Source: Tilletiopsis washingtonensis (Eukaryota > Basidiomycota > Exobasidiomycetes > Entylomatales). From it: a DNA stretch of 64,000 nt. The stretch spans positions 116,845 to 180,844 of the forward strand of contig NW_020312017.1 in assembly GCF_003144115.1 (NCBI RefSeq). The letters run 5' to 3'. Positions within the stretch are counted from its first letter, which is position 1, and every line of letters begins with the position of its first letter. This document shows positions 44,350 to 56,607 of this stretch, piece by piece. Both the position numbers and the translations under genes were made by a program. The notes beneath the pieces are model-generated. The model was not told where the DNA came from. It made no database searches and was given only the letters and a program-made list of their open reading frames with translations.

Positions 44350-47041
44350 CTGCGGAGGGAGAGCGCGACGCGTGGTGGAGCAAGGAGAGGCAGGCACGGA
44401 GAGGAAGAATGGACGCGTCGGTGTGAGCAAGGGCTGGAGCGGATGGACGACGTGCGCGCGTGTAGTGCCGCGGACCCGACTCACGGTGATGGTGTTGCGG
44501 GTGATGCGGACTGCAGGCACGGGCGGGAAGGAGCGGCGGCGGCGGAGGAGGATGCAGGCCGGGTCAGTGTCGGTCAAGTGTTGGACTGGGACGGCGGCGG
44601 CGGAGGGAGCGCAGGCGGCGGCAGGGCGTGGGTGTCGGGAGTAGGACGCGTCGCGACGCGCGCGAAGGGCGGGCAGCGGCGGCGGCGCGGCAGAGGCAGG
44701 CAGGCCGCGCGGCCACCGCACGCCGCGGCCGCATGCAGCGCGGCGGCGGCCTCGCGCCCCACAGCTCGTGGCCCCAGCACCGGCCGCCACCCATCACAGA
44801 TGACGAGCAGCAGCCAGCGCCGCCTCGACAACAGGCAGCTTGCACAGCTAGAAGCTGAAGAAGCGCGAGACAGCGTAGCGACGTGCGGATGCTGCACAGC
44901 CGGATGTATGCAGCGAGCCGACGGATGGCGACGACGAAGGCACCCGCTGCGCAGCCGTGCCGTGGAGGCGACGACGGCGCGGCGGGGTGCTCTCGGCGCA
45001 CACGGCGAGCAGAGGCAGAGAGGCGCACGAGAGTGGAGCAGCGGGGCGCGCAGCGAGAGGCACTCACCAGCAGCGGTGTGCTAGTCGGCGTAGAGCGTGG
45101 GACCGGACGGCGACGACGGCGAGAGATCGGGCGCGCGACGACTGCAAGCGATGAGGCGAGGCACGGGCGCGGTGGCGACGACGGCGGGTGCGCGCGCGCA
45201 GAGGGGACAGACACGGGTGGAGAGTGACAGGTGGCGCAGGAAGAGGGGATGCACAGGCAGGGCAGCGGAGCAGGGGCGAGGCGGCACGGCGAGGGCGGAG
45301 AAGGAGACGGCCGAGGTGGGTGAGCAGGGCGCGCAGAGGCAGGCAGCGAGACGGTGCGCGAGGCAGGGCAAGCGTGCGCGGCGCGAGGCAGACGCAGACG
45401 AGCGAGCGAGCAAGGCAAGCACGCAGCGATGCAAGATCTGCAGCGGAGCGAGACGAGGGCCAAAGGGGCGCGGCGCTGCGAGGGAGAGAGGCAAACTCAC
45501 GAGGTGCGTGGGCGGGCGTGCGACGAGCGGGAGAGCGGGCGCGCGCGGTGAGGGAGGGCAGGAGCTGAGGGAAGGGGACGCGCGCGGGCGGGCGGGCGCA
45601 GGCGGCGTGCTGAAGAGCGGCAAGCGGGCACAGCAGCGGGCAGAAATGCGGGTGCGCGGTGGTGGTGGGACGCAGGCGGCGCGCCTGCGCCGGCGCGCGG
45701 CCTCGCGCAGAAACGCGGGTCCGCCGGCCGCGGCCCGCGCGCTGATGCTGACTCAGGCACCTCGGCTGTGCGCCGCCGATCAGACTACAGAAATAGATCT
45801 GGCGCAATACAGTCAGGTTGTAGTGCTCGCAACTGTAGCCGCTTGCCGCAGCGCTGCCGCAGCAGCACCCTTCGAGGCAGCGAGGGGCGTTTGAGGAGCG
45901 GCGCGGCGAGGCGAGATGAGCCGCCGCACCGGCGCCGGAGCGGCTGAGGGATGCATGCACGAGCACATGGGCAAGAGCGACGAGGGCGACGGAGCAGCCT
46001 TGCGCGCAGACTCAGCCGCTGCCCGTCTCTCTCGAGGTGCTGCGAGGCGTCCAGACTGGCGCTCTGCCAACGCACGGCACCGCTCCACGGCACGGCCGCG
46101 CCCACAGATGCGCGCCGCCGCCGGTACCGTAGCCGCAAGCCAGACCGCTTGGACGCCGCCCGAGCGCCGCCCGCCGCTCAAACGCCAACTCGCAGCGACC
46201 GCATCGTGCCGCATCCAGCACCAGGCGCCTTGGCCCTCTCCGCATGCCGGCGCTTGAGCGCTGCTGCTGCTTCATGCTTGTGCTGCTGCCACTCGCGACT
46301 GCCAGCTACCGCGGCTCTGGTCCCCATGCTGCGTGCTGCGATGCTGCCGCTGCAGTACACAGCATCTGCTGCTCCATCTAATTGTCCAGGTGCAGCCACT
46401 CAGGTGCTGCGTCGCTGGTGCGCTCTTGGGACGCTTGCACCGCGGCCCAGCTCCTGCGGATGCCCGGGCGCTGTGCTACTTGCCTGCTTCAGCCCTCGGA
46501 GCTGCTGCTCTCTGTGTGTGACTAAGGATCAGAGTAAGAGTCTGAATGCTGCTGATCCACATCCTCGAGCTCGTCCACAGCATGTATCGCCGCACCGTGG
46601 GCTGCTCAGAAGCTCGTTGAGTGCAGACGGCTGCTGTGCAGCTGCGCCCGATGTGAGCACTCGGACTTGCTCCGCAGCTCAACGTTGATGCAGCCGCTGC
46701 AATTCGAGCGTTGATGCGCTGTGATGTCGCTCAACGATGCCCTGCACCTGCCTCGCCAGCAGGCGGCAGCAGCAGGCGGTCCGCACTGCCTCCGATTCAG
46801 ATTCTCATTGGCCCTGCCGCTCAAACGACAAGCAGCCTCCGCCTTGCCTCCCGCAGCATGTTCCATCACAGCTCGCGCTCAAGCGCACGTCATAGATCTC
46901 TCGGTGACCGCAGCGTCGATGCACACCGTATGAAGGCAACACGAGTCGAATTGACGATGCGGTACTGGAACAAGTACAGATGATGGACGGGCGTTTGGGA
47001 GGGCGCAAGTCGCTCCTCGTGGTGGAGCATCGGCTGGACGA
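44350..47041. promoter_or_regulatory. Long intergenic region upstream of the HMG-box gene
   Basis: About 2.7 kb between two minus-strand genes. It includes likely 5' untranslated exon(s) of the HMG gene (a CTGCAG acceptor and GTGAGT donor bracket about 44485-44509, another GTGAGT-like donor near 45065). A less GC-rich patch lies at 45780-45850 and another at 46500-46990. I find no further coding gene or tRNA. Confidence 0.5.
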
Positions 47042-48650
47042 TCACTGACCGCCGATCTTGGAGCGCCATCCGGGAGCGCGCTCGAAGCCGTCTGAGTGAA
47101 AGGGGCAGGGGTCAGCAACACGCCAATCTCACGGCGCGGCAAAGCCGCAGCAGAGCAGACTCGTGCTACTCACTCTGGCCATATTGATAGTCTTCAAAAG
47201 CTTGCCGGATTTCAGCTGCGCTCGTCATGACGAATGGCCTACAAAGGAAGCTCATCAGCGTCTGCAGCGTCTCTGAGCATGTCCACAACACTCACCCATG
47301 CTGGTACACAGTCTGGTCAAGCGGCATTCCCGCAATCACAAATGCGCGTCCCTCCTCGCCCTCCTTGCCCGCGTGCTCGAGCCAGACGCCCGTCTCCTGT
47401 GGCACAGTGGACGGGTCCGTCTTGGGGTCCGTCACCACGGCCTTGTTGCTGAGCACGAGCGTGTGGAACTTCTCGTGTGCGGCCAGAGAGGCGTCGTCGC
47501 CAACCTTGATCGGCGCAGAATCACCGACGTAGATGAACGCAGTCCAGCCAGTCGGAATAGGCTGGAAGACTCTAGCGCCGGGCTTGTTGAGACGCACATC
47601 CAGGTACCTGAATGATAGAGTGTCAGCACGAGCAAGAGCTGAGCAGCGGCAAGACTGACCAGCACTGGCCACGTTCGGGCGAGCGGACGGGCGACTTCAC
47701 GCCGTGCGACTCGCCAGCAAGGATCTTGATCTCCCAGTCACTGCCCTCGGTCTCGATGGGCTCCGAAGGACGAGGCCGCGCCGTCGGCATCTCTTCGGCC
47801 GTGAACTGAGCAGCTTTGAGTCAGCGGAGCGTGGCGATCTCACGCCAGCGCGCGTGCTCACCTCCTGGTAGTAGGGCTCGCTCATCTTGGACTCCTCCGG
47901 CAGGTCGATCCAGAGCTGCAGGCCGACGGGGTCAGGCAGCTTGTTGCCTTGTGCATCTCGGTGGAGTGGCATCTCCGCGTGAACCTGTGGAGAGGACAGA
48001 GCCGTTCAGCATGGGCTGCTGGTGGCACTGGCGGTGCGGACTCGCCGAGAACGGGGAGGACACTCACCACACCACGACCTGCGCTCATCACCTGGCTGGC
48101 GCCTGGGCCAATGATGCCGGCATTACCCATGAAGTCCTCGTGCTGAAACGCCCCTTGGAGGACGTACGTCACCGTGGTCATGCCTCGGTGCGGATGATCG
48201 GGAAAGCCTGCACCTTCGGGTGCGTGGAAATGATCGTACATTAAGAAGGGCGAGAGGTTACGAAGCGCAGGTGTGCCGATGCTGCGGCGAACGACTGAGG
48301 AGGAAGGAGGGTCAGGAGGGGGTGCGCGGTGGACGAGGAGGCGCGCGAGACGCGCGTGCGCGACGTTTCCGACGCCGCGCACGGCCCGCGCGATTTCTGC
48401 GCTCTAGGCTCGACTCGGAGAATGACTCACTAGCACCGGCGCCCTCCGGCGTCTCGATCGCCGGCACCTTCTTGACGACGGAGCGGGAGAGCATGGCTGT
48501 CGAGGCGTTGGCCGACATGCGGGAGACGGCGGAGCGGAGAATGGTGGGGTCTGCTGGGGAGAGGTAGAAGTTCGCTAGCAGAAGGGCAGCGAGCGCTGAG
48601 AAAATAGCGAGAAGAGAAGAAGCGCGAGGAAGGGCGGCTCTTGTAGGCAT
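47042..48650 (-). CDS. Pirin-family iron-binding protein with N-terminal hydrophobic anchor
   Basis: Seven exons (48650-48431, 48294-48068, 47984-47862, 47805-47660, 47607-47296, 47238-47174, 47091-47042) give 380 aa. Pirins are bicupin proteins with a single iron; animal pirin is a nuclear cofactor and some relatives have quercetinase activity. The metal site is intact: H107 and H109 in GFPDHPHRGMTTVTYVLQGA, H151 and E153 in GRGVVHAEMP, joined across intron 2. The C-terminal cupin shows TGWTAFIYVGDSAPI and FVIAGMPLDQTVYQHGPFVM. Before the pirin core are 70 extra residues with a hydrophobic segment LLAIFSALAALLLANFYL, a likely signal anchor or mitochondrial leader. An internal Met at 48518 (MSANASTAML) would give a soluble form lacking it. 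Confidence 0.92.
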
Positions 48651-49641
48651 CGAGAGGTGCGAGGATGGAAGTGGGCGGAAGGACAGGTATGCGGTGCTGG
48701 AGTTGGGCGCCCGTGCGTCCGGCGCGGAGTTTGCGAGTGCCGCGCGCCTTACGGCCGACGCAGGATCCGCGGCAGATTCTTCGAGAGCGTGCCAAGCTTT
48801 TGATCTCGCCGCGATTGCCGGGCCCCTGAGGCGGAACGCTCTCTCTGTTCCACCTCGAGCCTCGTTTAGCACGCCCAGGCCCCACCAACGTGCCTTGCGG
48901 CCGCAAGCCGATCGGCCGACGTCGTCTGGACCTTCGAGCACCTTGCTGTGCTTTGCGGGATGCATCTCGAGTGATGGAGCAGGCCCGAGGAGAGCCGAGC
49001 AGACCTGCAGGCGCACGGGCCCCGCGCACGCACGGGCTGCGAGCTTGGGCGTCGGCGCTTTGACGTCGCATCACGTCGAGGAAGCAGGAGCTCGCTGGTA
49101 CCGTGAAGGTGGATTTGGCGCAGCTCTGAGCCGAGCAGCGAAAAAATGGGCGCAGGCGGACGTACACCGCGGAGGCGAGAAGGCACGCTGCGAGCGCGTT
49201 CCCGCACACCCCTGAGCGAATGTCGCGCGGGCGCGTGCCTGCGTCTGATGCCCCCCTGAGCGCGGCTCGCTCGTGCCGAGAGCTTGATGAACGGCTCATC
49301 AGTGTGCGTGCGTGCCGTGGCGAGCTCTCCTAGCCGCGCTCTAGAAGGCGGCTGTGGGTTGCGAGAGCGGAAGCTTTCGAGGACCCCTGCATCTGCTGCG
49401 CCCGCAACACCTCCTCCTCTGAGCGGCTGATGAGGCCTTTTTGCCCTCGTACCTCGCCCACCTGCCTCGCTCGCTGATGGCCACCACTCTCTTGCTGGCG
49501 CTTCTGTACGCCGCCGAGCGAGGGCCGAGAGGCATCCGACGCCCACCTCTTGTGCCCTCTCGCTCCGCTTCATAAGGCGCCGTCTCCGCGACTCGCAGCC
49601 GTGCGCCCACCATCCCGTCTCGTTCCCGGTCCGGTCTCGTC
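48651..49641. promoter_or_regulatory. Divergent promoter, pirin / multicopper oxidase
   Basis: 991 nt between start codons of two metalloprotein genes. A weak TATA-like CTTCATAAGG lies about 70 nt before the oxidase start. No metal-response element could be assigned with confidence. Confidence 0.5.
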
Positions 49642-51889
49642 ATGCGTCTCTCCCTCCCTCTCCTCGCGCTAGCGTGCCTCGCACCGGCAGCACTGGCGCG
49701 CACAGTGCGGGTCCACCTCGACGTCTCGCTCGGCACCCTCTGGAGCGATGGCACGCCTCAAGTCCACTCCGCGCTCGTCAATGGCACGTCGCCCGGCCCA
49801 GCGCTCCGCTTCCAGCTCGGCGACTTCATCCTCGTCAACGTGACCAACTCGCTCGAGTATGCCAACACTACGATACACTGGCACGGCTTGAGCATGATGC
49901 TCACGCCGCTGGTGGACGGTGTGCCGCTCGTCACTCAGTGGCCGATCGCGCCCAACCGGTGGTTCGAGTATGGGTTCAAGGCGGAGCAAGTCGGTGAGCA
50001 CTGGCTGTGCATTCCGCCAACGTGTGCGTGCTGAACCTTTGCAGGGACCTACTGGTACCATAGTCACGTGGGGCTGCAGGTCATGTCGGCGCACGGAGCA
50101 TTTATCATCGAGGACCCAGACGATCCCTACGCCGATGAGTACTGCCAAGACGTGCCGCTCATGGTCGGCGACACGTTCCACAGGCCGCAAGAGAAGATCC
50201 TCGCGGGACTCTACGGCGAGCCGTTCCAGTGGATCGGCACGGCCAAGGCGCTCACGATCAACGGCAAGATGATCGGCGGAGTGTGCAACGAGACGGAGGC
50301 GGCGGCGCAGGAGGTGTCGTGTGCCGACAGGCCGGCCGACGGACCGGCAGAGGAGCAGCCGCATGTCATTCACCTGGATTATGAGCAGACGGCGAGATTG
50401 CGCTGGTGAGCACGCTCCGGCAGCATCCGATACCCTTCTTGACACGACTGCAGGATCGGTGCACAGGCTCTCATGTATCAGACGATCGGCGTCATGAATC
50501 ACTCGATGAAGCTCATCGCTGCCGATGGAACGTATATCAAGCCGATGGAGATCAGCGCTGGTGAGTGGTGCTGTCGCTGCAGAAGCTGTGGCATGCTCAA
50601 GCTTGTTTCCGCAGTCGAGATCGCAGGCGGCCAGCGCTACGACACGCTCCTGACGGGCAAGAGCGAGGATGAAGTGAAGACCGACGGCCTGAGTGGCTGC
50701 TACTTCATCCGCTCCGAGTCTCGCTGGCGTGAGTCATCTGCAGCTTCAGCACATCTGTCTTGTCTTGACACTCTCACAGGCGAGCCGGGCATCAACAGCT
50801 GGACCGGGCTTCTCGCCTATCCCTCCTGCGACATCGCCAAGGCCCTCTCAAGCCTTTCTGCAGCGACGTCCGAGAAGATCCTCAGCGACGCAGTGCCCAA
50901 GTTCGGCTGGCTCACCGCCGAATTTGAGCCGCTCGAAGGCGCGAAGCAGGAAGACACATTCCCGAGCGATGCAGAAGTGACGAGGCGTGTCTATATCGAC
51001 GCCCAGCAGATCCCGGCTGGTCCGTCTGGGAAGGGTCAGTCGCGCGAGACCGCAACGAGGGTGCTTCAGCTGATGTTGCCTTCTTCGCCAGGCTCTCGAT
51101 GGGCGAATAACGGTGTCGTTTACGCCGAGGAGAGCAACGCGCTGCAGAATGCCACGACGGACACGCCCTACCTCATCCAGATCTTCAAGGGCGAAGCCGA
51201 AGCGCCGTCGTACTCGCGCGCGATGGACCCAAATCAAGGGCCCTCCGGCTACGATCCAGTGTCTAAGACATGGGTCGCCAAGGCGGGAGAGGTGATTGAC
51301 ATCGTCATCATCAACAACGCCTCCGCGACGGGGCACCAAGTCGAGGTGCGCTGACCGCATCGTCTTTGCATCGTCGCTCTGCTGACCACACTTCATCGAC
51401 AGGTTCATCCGTGGCACAGACACGGCGACAAGCATTGGACGCTGGCAAGTGGCCCCGGCATCTTCTCCGACGCCGCTCTTGCAGAAGCTCGGGCTTCGGG
51501 CTTCAAGAAGCCCATCGCACGCGACACGAGCGTCATCTATGCCGGACCTGGCGCTACCATCAACCCCGGCGAGCTGCTGCCTTCAAACTCTTCAGGAGGC
51601 TGGCTGGTCATGCGTACGAAGGTGCAGAGCGCAGATCTGGGAGCGTTCTTGCTCCACTGTCACATAGCCCCGCATTCCGCTATGGGCATGTCGATGACTT
51701 GGGCAATGGACGTAGATGAGCTACGGACGAGTCAGGCCATGAAGGCGTACAGCGAGTGAGTTTCTGGGCTTTCGGGCCCAACTTTGCCTGAGCAGAGCTC
51801 CTCGGCTGACACTTCAACTCTTCGCTAGCCCAAACATCCTTTACTTTGGTCGCAACGTGCGCTCGCCTTACCATGAGGACAGCGTATGA
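49642..51889 (+). CDS. Secreted multicopper oxidase (laccase/ascorbate-oxidase-like)
   Basis: Eight exons (49642-49993, 50045-50405, 50454-50560, 50615-50728, 50780-51034, 51092-51345, 51403-51755, 51829-51889) give 618 aa. A signal peptide is clear (MRLSLPLLALACLAPAALA). All four copper motifs are present: HWHG at 79-82, WYHSH at 121-125, HPWHRHG at 483-489, and HCHIAPHSAMGM at 566-577 with the type-1 Cys567 and axial Met577. The enzyme should oxidise a phenol, ascorbate or metal with reduction of oxygen to water. The motifs fit the ascorbate-oxidase-like fungal group better than classic basidiomycete laccases; I see no C-terminal membrane anchor, so a Fet3-type ferroxidase is unlikely. Intron 5 (57 nt) is stop-free and in frame. 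Confidence 0.93.
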
Positions 51890-52470
51890 TGCCTGCGCAC
51901 CACCGTCCACATGCCCTTCTACCACTTCTTATGCGCGTAGCGCAGCATCTAGAGCTCTCGTATCGTTACTTCACTCGCACATCTCAAGCAGTTTTCTTGT
52001 GCTACGTGTGAGATGTCGGCCGGTGTGTTGCGGCAGCGAAGGAGAAGCCGTTGCGAGTCGGAGGTTGAGCATGTCGGAAGTAGTGCGGCGACGGCAGCAC
52101 GTCTCGCAGCGCTGCGCCGCAAGCGGCGAAACGCGCGCGCCACGGGGCGCCGCGGGGAGCTTGCGGCACGGCGCGGCGGTGGCTGCCGTGCTGTGCTGGC
52201 ATGCGGCCGCAAGCTGCGCCCACAACAGCTGTCCTTCTCGCGCCCCGCCTCTCACTCCAACACCCTGTCCCGCTCCTGCCTTGCTTCTGCTACCTCTGCC
52301 CAGTCACCCGTCACCGCTCTTCTCTCGTTCTTGAGCTTGCACGTTCAGCTCGCTCAACTATCTTGCAGCCGCGCCTCGGCCTCCTGTCCCTCTCGCGCAC
52401 CCCGCGGCCAAGTGTTGTTCTCACCGAGCCGCCGCACCGGTCGTGGGCCTGCTCGAAGCATCTCGCCGCC
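51890..52470. other. Intergenic region, oxidase to SWA2
   Basis: 581 nt between tandem genes. It is CT-rich towards the SWA2 start; no other gene is seen. Confidence 0.55.
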
Positions 52471-55400
52471 ATGGATGACCTCCTGGATCTAGACTGGTCC
52501 GGCTCCAAGACGTCGGCGCCGCCAAAGAGCTCCACGCTCGCGGCGCCCGCCCGCCCGGCGCTGGGCCGCCAGCCGAGCAACACGTCGTCGTCGTACAACT
52601 TCGACGCGCTGACGCGCGCCATGCCCACCTCGACGCCGTCGCCGCAGCCGTACCAAGCGCGGGCAGCTGCGGCTCAGCCCGCCCAGCGCGCGGCGCCTGC
52701 TGCATCGAGCAGCGCCGCTGGCGCAGGCGATGCGTTCTCCTCCCTGCTCGACCTCGGCTCCACGCCGGCAGCGCAGCAGCGCATGACGCTGGCCGAGCGC
52801 CAGCGGGCGAACATGGCGCCAGCGGCGGGCAAGGCGGCTGTGCCGGCAGTGAACGACACCTGGGGCGCAGGGGACGACTGGGACTCGTTGGGCTCGTCGC
52901 AGCCCGCGAAGACGTCGACAATCAGGTGAGTTCGAACCTGCACGGACGTTGCTGGAGGCAGGCGCCTCCCGTACTTGGGCGCGGCAGGCTGATCGTGCGG
53001 CCCTACAGCGCACCTGCTCCGCCGTCGCCGTCAGATCCGTTCGACATGAGCGTCTTCAGCGCTCCAGTGCAGGCGGCCCGACCACCGCCCACCTCTGCTC
53101 GGCCTGCGCCTGCGCCGGCACCAGCGCGTCAGCGTGCTCCCGCGCCGCAGCCCAAGCCGGCAAAGGAGCCAGAGCTGCCGCCTCGCAAGCCCGCTGCGAT
53201 GGACATGTTTGACTTTTCCGAGTTCGAGGACGGAGCGGACGCGCAGAGCAGCGCGCTCGCTGCGTTTGAGGACGACTCGCAGGCCCGAGCGCCGCAGAGC
53301 AGGAAGCGGGAGAGCCGCGCCTCGCCCAAGCCTGCAGTCACCAGAGGCTTCTCGGACGACGGCCTCGATGCTTTCCTGAGTGGCCGCCCGAGCGAGACGG
53401 CTGCTCCGCCCCGCACATCCGCTCGCGCCTCGCCCGCGCCGCGCGCTCGCCAGACGTCGAGCACGTCTGGCTCCAGAGCGGCGTCTCCGCCGCCACACAT
53501 CATCGGCCAGATCGTGGAGATGGGCTTCTCGCCGGCGCAGGCGCGCAAGGCGCTGGCTGCGACGCCGACCGGTCTCGATGTGAGCGCTGCCCTCGAAGCG
53601 CTGCTCGGCGGGCAGCAGGGCAGTGCGAACGAGCCGGCGTCCCGCGAAGACGCCGATCGCAAGCTCGCCGAGCGACTGCAGCGCGAGGAACGCAGGAACG
53701 GAGTGCGCGACGACGGCGAGTGGGACGGCGAGGCCAACCGAGCGGCGGCACAGCGTCGTCGATGGGGCGATGACGGAGCTCAGCGTCGCGGAGCTGGCTC
53801 CTCCTCGCCCGCCAAGCGCGCGGGCGACGATGGCCAGCAGGACGCCGACTGGGCCAAGCAAGCCGACGTGCTGTATGCGCAGGCGTCGGAGCTGGGCGCG
53901 GGGCTCTTCAAGAGTGCCAACGCGTTCTGGAGCACCGCCAAGGCCACTGCTCAGAAGGCGCTCGAGGAGCGACAGGCGGCCGGCGCAGGCTCGGGCGGCG
54001 AAGGCAGCGGGCGCAACAGCCCGGCAGGCGCAAACGAGCGCGCGTGGAACCGGCGCTGGGGCGTCAAGAAGGAGGCCCCGAATCTGGACGGCCGACCGCG
54101 ATGGATGGTCGAGGCTGAGGCGGCAGAGGCGGCCCACAAGGCTCGACCAGCCTCAGCAACCAACGGCGCAGCTCCTCGCGAACCCGCAAACGCCGGCACC
54201 ACGTTCAAGGACTCGGACGACGAGGAGCAGGTGCCTGAGAGCGCAGAGCGGCGAGCGCCCGCTCCGCGTCCTGTGCCTGCTGCGCCTGCGCCCGTCGTGC
54301 GGGAAGCGGCAGGGAACCTGTGGGACATGGAGCCCTCAGCAGAGCAGCCCAAGCCTGCCAGTGCGGCGGCTCGGTCGTCCGCGGCGCAGCCAGCGCCAAA
54401 GCAGCCATACGTGTCCCCCGCCCGCCGGGGCGGCAGTCGCGCCAGTGCCGCACCGTCTCCCGCTCCTGCCGCTGCCAGCCAGGTGCGCAAGAAGACACGG
54501 GTCGTCGAGCCCGACGCTGCTGCAGCTGTGTCAAGCGCTGCGTCGGACAAGGCGGCGGGCAATGAGTGCTTCCGGCGCGGAGCCTACAACGATGCCGAGA
54601 TCGCCTACTCGCGAGCGCTGCAGAGCCTCGGCGGCGGCTCGCTTCGCCGCATTCCTCTGCTCAACAACCGCGCCAGCGCGCGTCTCAAGAACGGCGACGC
54701 GACCGCAGCCGTGGCGGATGCTGATGCCGTGCTCGTGCTCATCCTGCCGGACGGTGACGGCAACGGCGCGGCACGCGGCCTGTACAAGCCCTCGCTCGAG
54801 GGCGAGCTCCCTGCCGAGCTCGGCGCCGAGGTCAACCTGCGCGACGCCTACGCCAAGGCGCTTCTGCGGCGCGCCCAGGCTGGCGAGATGCTCGAGAAGT
54901 GGAAGGCGGCCAACGCGGACTGGGAGGGACTAGCTCGCTACGAACGCGAGGAGGGCAGCGGCAAGGCTGGTGCGCAAAACGTGCGCGCCGCCAGCGAGGG
55001 CAAGGCTCGCTGCCAGAAGATGCTCTCGAGCGACGGCGGCGCCGCTCCTGCACCGCGTGCCGCTGCTCCACGACCAAGTGCGGCTGCCTCGGCTGCTGCT
55101 CGGCGAGCACAGGCGGCGTCGGCCGCTGCAGTGCAGAAGGCCGAGGATGCGGCGCGTCAGCGAGTGCGTGCCGAGCACGCCGCGGCCGAGGCCGAGGATG
55201 CGGCCAAGCACAGTCTCAAGGACAGCGTCGACGCGCGCATCCTCGCGTGGCGCGGCGGCAAGGAGACGAACCTGCGCGCGCTGCTTGCCAGTGTCGAGAG
55301 CGTGGCGTGGGAAGGGCTGGCGTGGAAGAAGATTGGCATGCACGAGCTCGTCACTGATGCGCAAGTCAAGAAGGCCTACACGCGTGCCATTGGGCGCTTC

Positions 55401-55499
55401 CACCCCGACAAGCTGGCGCGCGCCAGCATCGAGGAGAAGATGATTGCCGCCTCCGTCTTCTCGGCGCTCAACGACGCATGGGTGGCGCAGAAGAAGTGA
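52471..55499 (+). CDS. SWA2: Auxilin-like clathrin uncoating factor Swa2 (UBA-TPR-J)
   Basis: Two exons (52471-52925, 53009-55499) give 981 aa. Swa2/auxilin brings Hsp70 to clathrin-coated vesicles to strip the coat. Domain order is the fungal one: an N-terminal adaptor region with a clathrin-box-like LLDLD at residues 4-8, LLDLG further on and a DPF motif (SDPFDMSVF); a UBA domain near 314-351 (HIIGQIVEMGFSPAQARKAL); long Ala/Pro-rich linkers; a TPR block near 660-797 (KAAGNECFRRGAYNDAEIAY, LLNNRASARLKNGD); and a C-terminal J domain with the HPD triad in GRFHPDKLARA (about residue 949). The protein is longer than yeast Swa2 (668 aa), mainly in the linkers. Confidence 0.92.
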
Positions 55500-55677
55500 G
55501 CGGGCGGCTTCCCTCACCTGCACCTGCCTGTAGAGAGTCTGGCACGCAATCGAATGCATCCTGAGCAGGCGTGAGAGAGAATGAGTGCTTTGGAAGGGAG
55601 CTATGTGTACAAGCATGACGGGGTTGAGCCAACGACAGCGGAGAGCGCGCAGAGGGTTTTGAGCGGGGCGTGGGGCC
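55500..55677. other. Convergent 3' region, SWA2 / SmF
   Basis: 178 nt between facing stop codons; 3' UTRs only. Confidence 0.55.
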
Positions 55678-56607
55678 TCAGGCTGAGCCTTCAGTCACTT
55701 CTCGCAGGTAGAGGACGTTGTTGCAGCGGATGAAGACCTCGCCCAGCATGCCGTTCGACTTGCCGTCCTGGAACTCCTCGGCGTTGGCCAGCTGGCGGAG
55801 GCGAGGAGAGTCAGCAGCCGTGCGATGCGTGGCTCATCCGCAGTATCAGCGTGCCCTTCCCAGCTACGCCAGCACGCCGACGCAGTACGACAGGAAGTCG
55901 AGCGCCCGCTCGATGTGCGACGCCAGCCCCCGCTTCCCGACCCTGTGGGCGCAGCGTCGCGCCATGCAGCCCCGCGCGCAGACTCTCAGCTTCGACTGGA
56001 GCAGCACAGCTCGCTCTCCCCAATCGGCAGAAGACGTAGCCCTTGACCCCTGGCTGCGCGCAATGCGTCTGTGCCCCTTGCGGCCGAGCGCTCAAGCGGC
56101 CTCGTGTTGCTTCCTGGGCGGTGGCGCTACGACTGCCCTGCGAGAAGGGCTGCAGGAGCAGCACACAGCCTCCACCTGCGACCAGGCACCGCCCGCTGCC
56201 TCGCCTTGCTACTGTCCGCCATGCTGCTTGTATGTGCGGCCATCCCTCTGCAGCGCTCAAAGACACAGAGCAGTGCTGTCGTAGCCCGCAACGGCGCTGC
56301 AGAGCACCGATGCGAAGAAGCCACTCGGCCTGTCCCTCTGCGCACGGACTCACCTGGAAGTTCATGTAGTTGTCCGTCGAGACCAGGAAGCCCTTGTACT
56401 CTGCAGAGGTACGTAGCACATCAGCTGCTGTCCTGCGCCTGACCTCCCGCAAGCACCGCTCACCCATGCCCCACTTCAGGCGCACCACGACCGGCTTGCC
56501 GGTCTGCATCTGCAGGAACGGCTTGGGGTTGACGGGCTGGGCGGACGGCGCTGTCAGCATGCATGCCGGAGCTGGGAGGCTGCGTCTCGACTCACGGCGG
56601 ACGACAT
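55678..56607 (-). CDS. SMX3: Small nuclear ribonucleoprotein SmF
   Basis: Four exons (56607-56596, 56536-56464, 56400-56354, 55791-55678) give 81 aa. SmF is one of the seven Sm-ring proteins on U1, U2, U4 and U5 snRNAs. The protein is typical: MSSA, then [60 protein letters not shown] and [12 protein letters not shown]. The first exon is only four codons. Intron 3 is 562 nt (55792-56353), far longer than others and over twice the coding length; it contains a short open stretch on the same strand that looks exon-like but is not needed for the protein. Confidence 0.93.
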
